From the NCBI GenBank assembly GCA_011032825.1, contig JAADJZ010000006.1:1674001-1738000 (forward strand): a stretch of 64,000 bases of DNA, written 5' to 3'. Each line of letters starts with the position of its first letter. The stretch's first letter is position 1. The stretch comes from Massariosphaeria phaeospora. Taxonomy: Eukaryota; Ascomycota; Dothideomycetes; Pleosporales. A program made the translations under genes and the position numbers. Below the pieces are notes generated by a model. It had not been told where the DNA came from and ran no database searches. It saw only the letters and a program-made list of their open reading frames with translations. Positions 46,103 to 56,579 of this stretch are shown one piece after another.

Positions 46103-48826
46103 CATGAGGCTGCCTGCCTGCCCGATAAGAGCTCAGGGACCCTCAAGCGTACAGTTATGCGCTTGCTAGCTAAGATCAAACGTCAGTTTGGCGCAATCGT
46201 AATAGTCGTGAGGCTTGATAGCGAGCGTGGATACAGTGAGCTCCTACATGTACTCAAGGATCTCGGCATCGTCGTGGAGCCTCGAGCGGAGTATACTGAG
46301 GAGCAGAACGGCCTATCAGAACAGGCTGGAAAGATGATCGTGATCCGGGGGAGAGCGATCAGGATTGATGGGCAGCTGCCAATGGAGCTCTCGAATGAGT
46401 GCTGCCTAGTAGCAGTCTACTTGCTCAACAGAACGCCTGTAGAGGCACTAGGATGGAGGACTCCGTACGAGGTAGTACGTGGAGTAAAGCCGTCGGCAGC
46501 TCACCTCAACGTTGTGGGAGCCCGAGCCTACGTGCTGAACAACAAGCTGAAACGCGGTGAGAAGCTAGAATCTCGCGCGCTGATCGGACAGTTGGTTGGA
46601 TACGACTCCACCAACATATATCGAGTATGGATGCCATCATTGGGACGAGTACTAAGGACGAGGGACGTCGTTTTTATGGCCCACGACGGAACAGAGCCGG
46701 TCTATCCAGATCGACAGGCTCTGAGGGAGGTAGTGACGATTCTAGACGTTCCAGAGCCACCAGAAGAGACCGATCAGGAGATTGAAATGCTCCTGCAGTT
46801 GGCGCAGGAAGACCGGAGTAGCCTAAGCCAGCCCGAGCGATCTCGAGCAGGTCAAGGCAAGGAGGCTTCTCGCGCTTTGCCAACCCCTGAGGACACGCCC
46901 GAGCCCGAGACCGAGCTCGAGCCTGAGCCGGATACAGGCGAAAACGATACGACCGGACCAGTTGATATGCCGCGAGGCTGGGAGCCTATACCAGCCAGTG
47001 CAGAGGCGCCGGATCGACGATCGAACAACGCCCCAAGGCGTGAGGAGATCAGCAGCCAGCTCAGCGAGTCGAACGTCCTGACAGGAAAGAGGCAAAGGCA
47101 GAGAAAGACGCTTGGCACGTATTTTGTAGCGTTTGCTGCTGCACTGCAGTTACTAGAGCCGCAGAAAGCTCGGCTACACCGAGACCAGCTTCCGCTCCCG
47201 CCGAAGCGGTGGGGAGATCTAGATCAGCACCTGCACAGGAAGGAGTTCAAGGCAGCAGCGGCAGAGGAGTTCAAGAGATGTCAAGACATGGGCTGCTTCA
47301 AGCCTGTATCGGCCGCAGAGGTCGCTAGCCAGGCACTGCCCTTGATGTGGGTATTCACGTACAAGTTTGACGAAGACGGACTGCTGTACAAGTACAAGGC
47401 TCGACTTGTCGTAAGAGGAGACCTCCAGAATAACTGGGGCGATACTTACGCAGCCACGCTAGCTGCACGAGTGTTCAGATTCCTTATGGCTCTCGCAGCA
47501 GCCTTTGGGCTGAAGGCATATCAGTATGATGTACTAAACGCGTTCTTGAACGCACTACTGGATAAGCTAGTCTATGTACAGACTCCAGAGCCGTACGTAG
47601 AGCAGCTCGGCGAGCTACTTGAGCTTAAGAGAGCTCTGTATGGGCTGAAGGACGCGCCTCTTCTTTGGTACAAGCACCTAAAGGAGACGCTGATTAAGCT
47701 GAATCTACAGCTAGTTAAGGACGTTCCTTGCTTGTTTACTAACGAGAGGTTGATAGTCTTCTTCTACGTTGATGATATCGTAGTATTGGTACATCCAGAT
47801 TATCTCGATGATCACCGTCAATTCGAGAGACGGCTAGAGGCCGTGTACGACCTAAGGAAGCTTGGAGAGCTCAAGTGGTTCCTTGGGATCCGAGTTTTGA
47901 GAGACTGGTTAGCCGGAACGATCTGGTTGATCCAGGACTCATTTATTGACAAGGTAGTCAAGAAATTTGACTTGGATTTGAAGGCAGGGGGGAGATATCC
48001 AGCAGTCCCGCTCGTGGAGAGCTCCTTGGCCCAGTCTGAAGAGGAGTCGAATCGCCAGCGTACGCAGCTATATCAGCAACTAGTCGGATCGCTAGCGTAC
48101 ATCGCGACGTTTACTAGACCTGATGTAGCACGAGCACACTCAGTACTAGCCCGATATCTCCAGAACCCTGGGCAGAAGCATGTATCAGCGGTGAAGCATG
48201 TTTGGAGATACCTGTATGGAACTAGGCATCTAGCGATCAAAGCTAGCCAGCAGATGGCTGAGAGCTCGTCATATATATGGGACAAATCTCTTTTCTACGG
48301 AGCATCTGATGCAGCGTTTGCTGACGATGTAGAGACTCGTCAATCGTTCCATGGATATCTGTTCAAGCTATATGGGATGCCTATCGACTGGAAAGCCACT
48401 CGGCAGAGATCAGTCACAAAGTCGACTACCGAAGCCGAGCTTATGGCCCTATCAGCTACGGGTGGAGAGATGGAGTGGTGGATCCGTGTTTTCCAGCACA
48501 TCAAGTTCGACCCGGAGATTCAGCCGATTATCTACTGCGATAATGAGCAGACGGTTGGAATAGTCAAGAAAGAGGACGAACGGCTTCACACGAAGCTGAG
48601 GCATGTGGACACCCATCAGATGTGGGTAAGGCAGGAAGTACAGCATGGGCGGCTCCAGGTGGAGTGGTGCCCTACAGCGGAGATGCCTGCGGATGGACTT
48701 ACTAAGTCCCTCGTGAGGCAGAGACACGCTGAGTTTGTGAGGCAGCTAGGGCTTGAAAACGTTCACCAGCTACTCACTACTCAGGTTGATACACCAGAAC
48801 CAGCAGAGCTAAGGCATTGGTACTAG
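46103..48826 (+). CDS. copia integrase core, reverse transcriptase, RNase H
   Basis: Same frame, from the second TAG to the terminal TAG. The remaining integrase triad residues are in VVRLDSERGY (Asp) and EYTEEQNGLSEQAGK (Glu). An acidic Pro/Glu linker follows. RT motifs include VFTYKFDEDGLLYKYKARLV and the active site FFYVDDIVVLV. RNase H shows DAAFADD, KSTTEAELMAL and IYCDNEQTV. All key residues seen are intact. The first ATG in the segment is at 46157. Confidence 0.9.
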   Translation, partial: HEAACLPDKSSGTLKRTVMRLLAKIKRQFGAIVIVVRLDSERGYSELLHVLKDLGIVVEPRAEYTEEQNGLSEQAGKMIVIRGRAIRIDGQLPMELSNECCLVAVYLLNRTPVEALGWRTPYEVVRGVKPSAAHLNVVGARAYVLNNKLKRGEKLESRALIGQLVGYDSTNIYRVWMPSLGRVLRTRDVVFMAHDGTEPVYPDRQALREVVTILDVPEPPEETDQEIEMLLQLAQEDRSSLSQPERSRAGQGKEASRALPTPEDTPEPETELEPEPDTGENDTTGPVDMPRGWEPIPASAEAPDRRSNNAPRREEISSQLSESNVLTGKRQRQRKTLGTYFVAFAAALQLLEPQKARLHRDQLPLPPKRWGDLDQHLHRKEFKAAAAEEFKRCQDMGCFKPVSAAEVASQALPLMWVFTYKFDEDGLLYKYKARLVVRGDLQNNWGDTYAATLAARVFRFLMALAAAFGLKAYQYDVLNAFLNALLDKLVYVQTPEPYVEQLGELLELKRALYGLKDAPLLWYKHLKETLIKLNLQLVKDVPCLFTNERLIVFFYVDDIVVLVHPDYLDDHRQFERRLEAVYDLRKLGELKWFLGIRVLRDWLAGTIWLIQDSFIDKVVKKFDLDLKAGGRYPAVPLVESSLAQSEEESNRQRTQLYQQLVGSLAYIATFTRPDVARAHSVLARYLQNPGQKHVSAVKHVWRYLYGTRHLAIKASQQMAESSSYIWDKSLFYGASDAAFADDVETRQSFHGYLFKLYGMPIDWKATRQRSVTKSTTEAELMALSATGGEMEWWIRVFQHIKFDPEIQPIIYCDNEQTVGIVKKEDERLHTKLRHVDTHQMWVRQEVQHGRLQVEWCPTAEMPADGLTKSLVRQRHAEFVRQLGLENVHQLLTTQVDTPEPAELRHWY

Positions 48827-48849
48827 CCAGCTTTGTTGATCACGGCAGC

Positions 48850-48858
48850 TGGGGGGAG
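48850..48858 (+). other. polypurine tract
   Basis: tggggggag abuts the right LTR, the position used to prime plus-strand DNA synthesis. Confidence 0.65.
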
Positions 48859-49004
48859 TGTAACGGTTTGGGCTTGCCCAGACCTACTCTAGTACAAGTT
48901 GGGATAGCTCATGTACGGCCATCTATATATGTAGCTCACCCCACCTCAGGCAGTCAATTAAGCGCAGTTCCTCCCCTCTCTCATCCTCTAGTTGCACCGT
49001 TACA
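48859..49004 (+). repeat. right LTR
   Basis: Identical copy of the left LTR, followed by the GTCTC target duplication (49005-49009). It could drive a 5'-truncated transcript of the downstream host exons. Confidence 0.95.
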
Positions 49005-50301
49005 GTCTCTAATCTGGAAAACCCGTATTCAGAGGGCCCAGTTTTCATCATCGTGGGAGCAATCCTGTTGACAACCATGTTCAGTTTTGCTGGAGTCAGG
49101 TACTACGTCAAGATTTGGGTACGACAGAAGATTAGTGCGGACGACTGTAAGCTACCTTTCAAGCTATCCAATACGTGCTAATTGCAGTTATATAGGGACT
49201 GCTCTTATTGCCGTTGTTCGTGCTTCATTCCATTAATATCGTGAAGAACTCTATACTGACCCTTCGTACACAGGTAGGCGCATGTGTATACTACGGTGTT
49301 TGTGTATATGGTAGGTCCAAAGCCAAGTTAATGCAGTGACTACTGACCTCGTATAGCTGTCACATCCGCAAAACTCGGCACCCACATGTGGGACGTGTCC
49401 TTGGCTCATATCATGAGCGAAAGATTCATTCAGGTACGAATCATGCGATTATATCGAAAAGCCTAGCTAAAATCACTGCCGCAGATTGGTTTTCACACGA
49501 ACTGGGTCCCAGCGATAGTGTGGGGCTTCGCGAAAACAACTTTCTTCCTCATGTACCTTGACCTTTTCGGACCATTGATATGGCTTAGGTGGGCCTGTTA
49601 CATCGGCATTTTCGCCAACTGGAGTTTATATCTCGGAAAACTCGTTGCAAACATCTACATGATGACCCCAAGCCCGGGACAAACCTGGTTGGAGGCGTCA
49701 CAGACCCCGAGATACGTCAAATCATTCGATATGGCCATACCAATCGCCGTCTGTGGTCTGATCTTAGATGTCTACATATTCATCCTGCCATTAATCGTAT
49801 TATCGAATTTACAGATCACAAAACCGAAAAAGCTGGGGCTTATCGCTATATTCGGGACAGGCTTTCTGTGAGTCAGATCTTTTCAGTCGTACCAAAATCA
49901 ATTGCTAACAAAACTATCACAGTGCCTGTATCGCCTCAACACTCAGCCTTGTGTTCAACGAAAAAGTGAAGAAAAATGCTGCAGACTACACATACTGGGT
50001 ATATCCAGCCCTTCTCATGGCTCTAGCAGAAATGTGCATTGGAATCACCTGCAGTTGTATGCCATCGTTGGTTGGATTTCTCAAGAAAAGCAATAGTTCC
50101 AGCAAAATCTGGACGTGGGGATCGCGACTGTTCAGCAGCCATAATCGATATGGTAGGAGCAGTCACGATAATAACAAACAATTTCGACCAGTGCAAGTAC
50201 CAGGGCATACCAGGGCAAAGACCTATCTCAACATCGAAACCGAGTCAAACAACGCGTTCGAGCTCACCAACACACACTCCTCTCTCGCTACCAAGGGGTA
50301 G

Positions 50302-51666
50302 TGCCTATACACAGAATATGATTTCTTGAGAAAGAGATGGAATATATCCCAAGGGCCTTCACGGGTGCCTAGACAGAGAGCAGAGTTTTCTCCATAGCTG
50401 TCCGAACACATGTACTCCACCCTGTTCTCGGTTCTCCTATGCACACGACCATTCAACCATAACCAGAGCCGAATAATCTTGACTAGTCACGGAAATCCAG
50501 CGCTCGTCTTTGCGAGTTTACGCACGCAAACAAATGATCAAGTCATCCGTATCAAATCAGCATTACTCAGAGTCTCTTGATGAATATAACTACAGACTAG
50601 CTATCGTAGCTGGCATGTGGACTGTAACTGCCAAATACGGTCCAGTCTGCATAATACCCATCTTCGACATGGATGGTCACCTGCCTATATCAAACGCTGT
50701 ATGATATATGCAGGAAGCAAGCAATATCTTCGGGGTGTCCGAAGCGGCCTTCGTTGTCCTATGCCTCTCGACTTGACTTCGCGTTTACGTGGCCGTTCGG
50801 TTGCGTGCCGGAAACCCACCTGCGTCCAATGGCAATTTGTATCGCTAATCTTACGGTCGCCTAACAAAATTTAACGCCGCGCTGTGTCTCCGGACGTTGC
50901 GAACTAGCGAGCGAGCACTTGAAACTGATTGTCACCTTCAACATGCACGATACCTGCAAGATACTATAGGCGTCAATGCCCGATGGAAGTGATATTCGCA
51001 TCAAGTCAACCGGCATCATTCGATTTGCCGATTTGATTTGTTGCTGTGCTCTCAATACTGTGCCACCGGACTTCGTGCTTCAATATGGAAGCATCATGCA
51101 AGTTTTATTCATAGGAGTTCTTGATGCCAATCATTTCCATGCAGTTGGGAGCCACGCTGTATCACCGGACTTCATGTTCCTGCCTAATGAAGTCGGAATA
51201 TTGGGAAGTTCCGGTAGACTGGTATAGTCTGCGACGCATGCACACGCTTTGGGCTGAATTTATCGTCATGGGTAAGATGTACTGCCGGAGCTCAGATGGT
51301 GTGACGTTTGAAAAAGACTATGATCTGCCTCAGTGATGCTTTTGATTGTACGCGAGGCAGCACTCTCCGCTGACGTGTGCCGCAGGACTACAGGCAACAG
51401 CTCAACAATAAGCAGAGGAAAACGATATCTGCAAACATCCTTCATGCAAGACCGCCCAATCAATATCAGGGTATTCCGGGGAGCCGTGGTGATATGTTGT
51501 TGTGCAGATGCTCCGGACTTTGCACCCACTCAAAGGAGGGGCTTCTTCAATAAACTGGATAAGTGAGGTCAAGCGATACAGATCCCGAAGCTGATAAGAC
51601 CCTACTTTGTACACGTTCTTCACCTGTGGAACTCTCGCCTGTGCGATTCGTCTTTACTATTCAGCC
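50302..51666. other. intergenic region with two copies of a shared motif
   Basis: 1.36 kb without an acceptable gene. The motif ctgtgccaccggacttcgtg at 51059 and ctgtatcaccggacttcatg at 51157 (98 bp apart) matches 40718-40740 near the FAD/P450 genes. The short ORFs here lack family features or splice support. Confidence 0.5.
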
Positions 51667-53540
51667 ATGGTTCTCTCTATGGGACGTCTTTCGTTTATGG
51701 ATGTAGCCATGAACAGCCCCACTCTACTTTTGTCGCTTGGGATCGTCGCACTCTTGATTTGGCGACTTTGGAGGTTCACAGTGCGACCGTTGTGGTATCC
51801 TCGAGAGCCAAATGAGCTGCCATACTGGATACCTTGTAAGTCACTCCTAGCACTATTCTACAGAAGAATGCTTACAGCGTATCGAAGATATCGGTAACCA
51901 TAGATCCTTCCAATGTTTTTACTCTGGATGCTGATAGGCATCAAGGTCATGCATGGGCGTTCTTTACTAACTACAATGAAGCTTTAGAGCGGGGAAGGTC
52001 TCTATCACTCACTATGACTTTTTAGAATAGATCCTCTAACGTTCTCTCAGACGCTACTTTTTTAACAAAGAACCCTACAGCATCTGGTTAGCCGGCAAGC
52101 GCCTCTACATAGTCACCTCCCCCGAAGACAATACCCTACTGAACCGCAACACAACCACTGTTTCCTTTGAGACAATGGTAGTTGGCATGTACCGCGACAT
52201 CGGAATATCTTCTCATGGAGTGGAAGTATTCTTCAACAAGGCATCTGTTCCTCTTGGAAAAGATACTGCTGCGAAACGGCCTCTCGACGCCATACTGGAA
52301 TTCCATAAGAGACAATTGACACCTGGCAGGAACGAATTTGATGTTTTGATGAGTTCCAAGGTGCTTCCGTGCATTGAGAACACGATGGACTTCACTCGTG
52401 CGAAAGGAGGAGAACCTTTCGTTCTCGACACTACCCCTGAGGCCACTACTGTCTCGTTGCTGAGAATGTGTGAGGAAATTTTCATAGTCGGTGTCCCGGA
52501 CGCGTTCCTAGGTATGGACTGGTTCAAATCTAATCCTGAGATGTGGAAAGCCTGGTTGGATTGGGAACGTGTCAATTGGAAGGTTATCTTTGACCTTCCC
52601 GCTGCCCTAACCCGCGATATGGTTGCGGCAAGAGAGCAAATCGTCGACTCTTATGTTCAGTACCTTCGTGTGCCTTCAGCGGAACGATCTGAAGCCAGTT
52701 ACTTCATCAAATCCTTAGATACGGTGATGCAGCGCGTTGATGCCAGCGAAACAGATACGGCAAGGGTGCTCTTGCTCCAAACTTGGGCGTGAGTAGTTAC
52801 TGCTCCTGACGAAGCCACTGGATCCTAGGCTCCATCACGCTAACAATCATTGAAGGATCACTGGAAACCTCTACAAGGTTGCTTTTTGGGCCGTGTCGTT
52901 CATGGCCCATGACCAAAGCCTTCTTGAATCCATTCGTACCGAAATTCTTCCTGTAGTCCGTGGAGAAAAGATAGATGAGAGTTATCTTTACGAGAAGTGC
53001 CCCGAGCTCAAATCTCTAATCGTCGAAGTTATGCGAGTAACTATTGCGAGCGGCCTGGTGCGCGATGTGATTGCACCAACCGTCGTTGGTGGAAAGACCT
53101 TGATGCCAGGGAGCCGAGTTCTGGTAGGAAAATTTTCACAACTACTTACATATTTCGATGTCAATGTACTCGTATTATACTCAGGTACTGTTTTGGTCCA
53201 GGTTCCATATCGCCAGCTTCACCTCGATCGCGATGCCTGGGGCGAAAACGCGCACACAATGGATCCCAGACGCTTTGTTCGAGATGCAAAACTCGAGAAC
53301 TCCAAGAGCTACCTCCCTTTCGGAAGTGGCCACACTTTGTGTCCCGGTCGCTTCTTTGCCAAGCGCGCGGCGAGTTACTTCATTGCGCTGTTGGTGAGCA
53401 AGTACGATTTACGCCTGAAGGACGAGGGTGCACGTTTTCCAAGAATGGATCTTGCTACACCAGCTCCCGGTGTACCATTGCCACGAAATGGAGATGACGT
53501 GATCTTGGTCTTGAAAGAACGCCCTAAACCTTGCAAATGA
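51667..53540 (+). CDS. cytochrome P450 monooxygenase (second of two)
   Basis: Five exons (51667-51835, 51946-51997, 52051-52788, 52856-53123, 53202-53540) give 521 aa in frame. A membrane anchor (LLLSLGIVALLIWRLWRF) is followed by a Pro-rich hinge (EPNELPYWIP). The ExxR helix is SLIVEVMRVTIASG and the heme loop is FGSGHTLCPGRFFAKR, fully canonical. The sequence GGKTLMPGSRVLVPYRQLHL before the heme loop is typical of fungal P450s related to the CYP7/CYP8 shape. Intron 1 uses a weak acceptor (ATCAAG) and could be off by a few residues. It does not resemble the first P450 closely, so the pair is not a simple tandem duplication. Substrate unknown. Confidence 0.9.
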
Positions 53541-53798
53541 GAGATACGAGTGATGGCCAGTTCGGCTTTATTGGATCGTGGTGCGGGATACGGGAGGACG
53601 ATGGCAACGGTGGTCGTGAATTTGATGTAGACAATGTTGGGTAGTCTTAGTCATTGCCTGGGTACACTTACCGGCTGAAAAGTAACTAAAAGTATGAGTT
53701 CAAGTAACGTAAAGCACCACCGAGTGACCCAAACCACCGAGTGACCCAAAATTGCTTGGCATTAAATCCTTACGTTCAAAGCTTAATAACTTTACTAA

Positions 53799-54527
53799 TA
53801 GTGGAGCTATCTAGATAAATTTTACACTGTCTTAAAGCCCTAATCTAGCGCTTTCCGATTTACTAAAATTTACTTAGCTAGAACTAGTATCGCTAGAGTT
53901 ATTAAGGTTTGAATATAAAGAAATTCGCTTAGCTTCTAACTCTTACTTCTAGTACTAGACTACTATAATAAATAGTAAGATTGTTTAACTATCTATTATA
54001 GACTCTAAACTATAGTTTTATTTAGATTTTATAGCGTGCAGCTTAGATTGAAAGCTAGTATATAGAGTTAGATTCTATATACAAAGTTAAGTAGTTTAGA
54101 ATAATATTATTATTTATAATAATAAGTATTTACTACTTTTTATACCTAATATAGCTAAGTTCAACTATATATTAGAGTACTTAATAGTTTTATAGTAGAT
54201 TAAATAATCTATATATAGATATTTTTACTTAGAAAGTAGAGATATATTAGTAACTTTCTAACTCTTATACTAGCTGTAATTCTAAGCTACACGCTATAAG
54301 AGTTTTGCAAATACTTAAAAATAACTATATAAAAGAATATAAGAAAGTATTATTCTTTATTATAGTAGTTAAGTAGTACATACTAGGTATAAAGCTTAAG
54401 CGAAGTAGTTAAACTTCAAAGCTTAATAAAATTAGTATTACGTAAGCTATAGCTGTAATTCTTAGCGCGTTTTAAAGTGCTAGACTAGGGCTTAAAGATA
54501 GTGTAAAATTTATCTAGATAGCTCTAA
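53799..54527. mobile_element. nested palindromic element 1
   Basis: Arms near 53799-53862 and 54464-54527 are inverted copies (agctatctagataaatttta on one side, its complement on the other). Removing it would rejoin outer-element sequence: the text after 54527 (aacgtact...cgagttcgc) matches, inverted, the text just inside the right terminal repeat. Confidence 0.65.
54031..54298. mobile_element. palindromic element inside nested element 1
   Basis: Arms starting tagcgtgcagcttagattg (54032) and ending ctaagctacacgcta (to 54296) are imperfect inverted copies with an AT-rich centre of about 190 bp. This is a third level of nesting. Confidence 0.6.
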
Positions 54528-54566
54528 CGTACTTTACGAGTTCGCAAGCTACACGAGTTCGCGTAA

Positions 54567-55003
54567 GCTAGCGAATAAGTATAGGTTAGGTTAAAGTTAG
54601 GTCAGATCCGCACGAACTAGAAAACGAAAATCAAAATCTTTACTTTTTAATATTTTACCTAATACTATAGATATACTAATGCAAATTTAACACGTGCTGC
54701 AGATATATAAATACAATTATATGTAAAATTATTAGAGAATTCTAGCTAGTCTAGAGTATATTTCATTTATCTTTTATAGATTTAATAAATAAAAAGCTAT
54801 ATTAAAGAAGCTAGACTAGCTAGAATTCTCTAATAATTTTACATATAATTGTATTTGTATATTTGCAGCACGTGTTAAATTTGCATTAGTATATCTATAG
54901 TAACTTATTAGGTAAGATATTAAAATATAAAGATTTTGATTTTCGTTTTCTAGTTCGTGCGAATCTGACTCAACTTTAACTCAACCTATACCTATTCGCT
55001 AGC
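54567..55003. mobile_element. nested palindromic element 2
   Basis: Arms 54567-54754 and 54811-55003 are inverted copies of about 190 bp with a spacer of about 56 bp. They start gctagcgaataagtatagg and include ctagaaaacgaaaatcaaaa. The arms differ by scattered, mostly C/T and G/A changes. Confidence 0.75.
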
Positions 55004-55011
55004 CTAGACCG

Positions 55012-55373
55012 TTCGCGAGCTACTTAATTTTACTAAGGAAAATTAATAATCTAGAGCTTAATAACTCTACAACTGCTTAATAGAATTCTCTAAAAATCAA
55101 ATATGCTATTTCTGTATATATAAGCTTTATGTAACTAAGATTACTAAGCTATAGCGTTAGTACTTAGAAAGTTATTTAAGAAAAGTTAAAAACGTCCGTG
55201 CGTTTTTAGCTATCTACTTTTCTAGACTAGCTAGAGCTTAGTAATTTTAGTTACATAAAGCTTATATATACAGAAATAGCATATTTGATTTTTAGAGAAT
55301 TCTATTAAGCAGTTGTAGAGTTATTAAGCTCTAGATTATTGATTTTCCTTAGTAAAATTAAGTAGCTCGCGAA
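55012..55373. mobile_element. nested palindromic element 3
   Basis: Arms about 55012-55155 and 55226-55373 are inverted copies (gcgagctacttaattttact at the outer edge). The centre contains the only GC-richer piece, aacgtccgtgcg. Length and lack of coding suit a MITE. Confidence 0.7.
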
Positions 55374-55682
55374 CTCGTGTGGCCCGCGAACCCGTGAGGT
55401 ACGTTACTATTAGTAAAGTTATTAAGCTTTGAACGTAAGGATTTAATGCCAAGCAATTTTGGGTCACTCGGTGGTTTGGGTCACTCGGTGGTGCTTTACG
55501 TTATAGGATATGTCGCTTATAATCTTTGACGGCACGGCGTCATCGCAGCATCCAATACACATCATGCAATTGTTGTACTCAAACTACCTTATAGTTCCGT
55601 ACCCAGATCCAGAAAGTCCTTCCAGACGGCAGACTTAAGGCGTCACACGTTTCCGTTCGAGTGCCGATGCTGACAGCACCGT

Positions 55683-56579
55683 CTAGCGCCTAGTAATTTC
55701 CTTGCGTATACACTCAAACTTCTGGCGGATGATGTACATGTTGAGCGCTGTCGTTATATCCCGAGCAACGTTGTCGCCCAGAAAGTTTTTAGTCTGCTCG
55801 AGGACAGCCGGGCAATCAAATTGGCCACCCGTCGTCTTGCTGAACTCCAACGTAGCCTCCATAAACGCCAATCCGGTTGGAGTGGTGATCTCTATCCTTA
55901 CTATATCGCCTACGTTGCACATGCCGTTCTTGCAGTTCTTCGCGTCCTCGGACGAAACTTTCTAGACGCCAGCGATCTCCTCGATGAGCGCTTCCCGCAG
56001 TCCATGATGGTTGGGTGGGAAATTGGCGTCTTTGACGTTGATGTGTAGGGCACCGTCGTTATTCGCAACGCTGTTGTTGTAGGCGATGTTGGGGATTGTG
56101 ACCGGTTTGGGGGCGCAAGGGTTTCCGTTGAGGTATGGGGCGCAGATCTCGGCGAGTGCCTTGGAGGTCGCATCCCACAAGGACTGACCCACGAGAGTAC
56201 CGACGTTCTGCTTCTGGTTGTTGAGTTTGACGGTGACCGTTTGAAGTTGTAGACCGCTAGGTAGACAACTAGGTCAGCGCGCTTTCAAATTTGACAGGTA
56301 GGGGAATCATCATGTTGCAGGAGGTGATTCATCGCTTGTGCATGGAACACTTACATTGCTCGTTTGTTGCGATGAGCAGCGTAAAGCCCTTGGACGGAGC
56401 CATCGTCCCTCGCGGGTGCCGGAGCAACTTGTACGTCTTTATACAGCAGTCAGCGTCCATCGCGAGATTCAGTGTAGGGTGTGCGGTCACTCACCATGTT
56501 CGCCCTCGCCGAGCCATTTCGTTGGGACCGCGAAACCGACGGTAGTAAAGACCACCCCGAGCAGAAGAGAAGGTCTCAT
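55683..56579 (-). pseudogene. secreted hypothetical protein with internal TAG
   Basis: Exons 56579-56495, 56427-56355 and 56256-55683 splice in phase. Exon 1 encodes a clear signal peptide (MRPSLLLGVVFTTVGFAVPT). The mature part is a small Cys-containing protein (CAPYLNGNPCAPKPVTIPN; MCNVGDIVRIEITTPTGLAF). One TAG at 55962-55964 interrupts the frame after EIAGV, and the same frame continues for 92 more codons to a TAG at 55683. No intron could remove the stop. Either the gene is inactivated or a 150-aa truncated product is made. CAG-to-TAG or TGG-to-TAG would fit RIP leaking from the transposon island 180 bp away. Family not recognised; an effector-like secreted role is speculation. Confidence 0.7.

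Larger units (their letters stand above)
43921..49004 (+). mobile_element. complete Ty1/copia LTR retrotransposon
   Basis: A 5,084-bp element bounded by two identical 146-bp LTRs (43921-44066, 48859-49004), each starting TGTAACGG and ending CCGTTACA, with a GTCTC duplication. The primer-binding site directly follows the left LTR; a polypurine stretch (ggggggag) directly precedes the right LTR. One frame runs from ATG 44153 to TAG 48826 in the order gag, protease, integrase, reverse transcriptase, RNase H, the copia order. Two in-frame TAG codons break it at 44795-44797 and 46100-46102. Identical LTRs point to recent insertion. Confidence 0.96.
43862..50301 (+). pseudogene. rhodopsin-domain membrane protein gene split by a copia element
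   Basis: Host exon 1 starts at ATG 43862 (MSPEELASQPASQAPLGVVS) and is cut after 43920; it resumes at 49010 in the same frame (NLENPYSEGPVFIIVGAILL). Later exons 49357-49433, 49485-49867 and 49923-50301 splice in phase and encode membrane helices (VWGFAKTTFFLMYLDLFGPL; YVKSFDMAIPIAVCGLILDV; YWVYPALLMALAEMCIG) and a polar tail. This is the fungal rhodopsin/PTH11-like integral membrane family. Exon 2 (about 49196-49310) encodes PLFVLHSINIVKNSILTLRT, but its junction with exon 1 meets a TAG (49193-49195) or TGA in the expected phase, so a second lesion is possible. The intact protein would have seven helices at the cell surface. The gene is disrupted by the insertion. Confidence 0.85.
53705..55503. 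mobile_element. TA-flanked TIR element with nested miniature elements
   Basis: The element spans 53707-55501 with TA on both sides (53705-53706, 55502-55503). Its 95-bp terminal inverted repeats (53707-53801, 55407-55501) match perfectly by eye and start ACGTAAAGCACCACCGAGTG. The ends and TA duplication fit the Tc1/mariner-pogo (Fot1-like) class. The interior is extremely AT-rich and full of stops; no transposase can be read. It contains several further palindromes listed separately. The AT bias fits RIP of an older element, yet the termini are perfect. Confidence 0.85.

Noticed and set aside
41155..53540. Tandem duplication origin for the two P450s
   Set aside because: Exon structure, ExxR and heme-loop text differ clearly; they belong to different families.
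55962..56192. Separate 76-aa gene
   Set aside because: It is part of the third exon of the secreted-protein gene, cut by the TAG.
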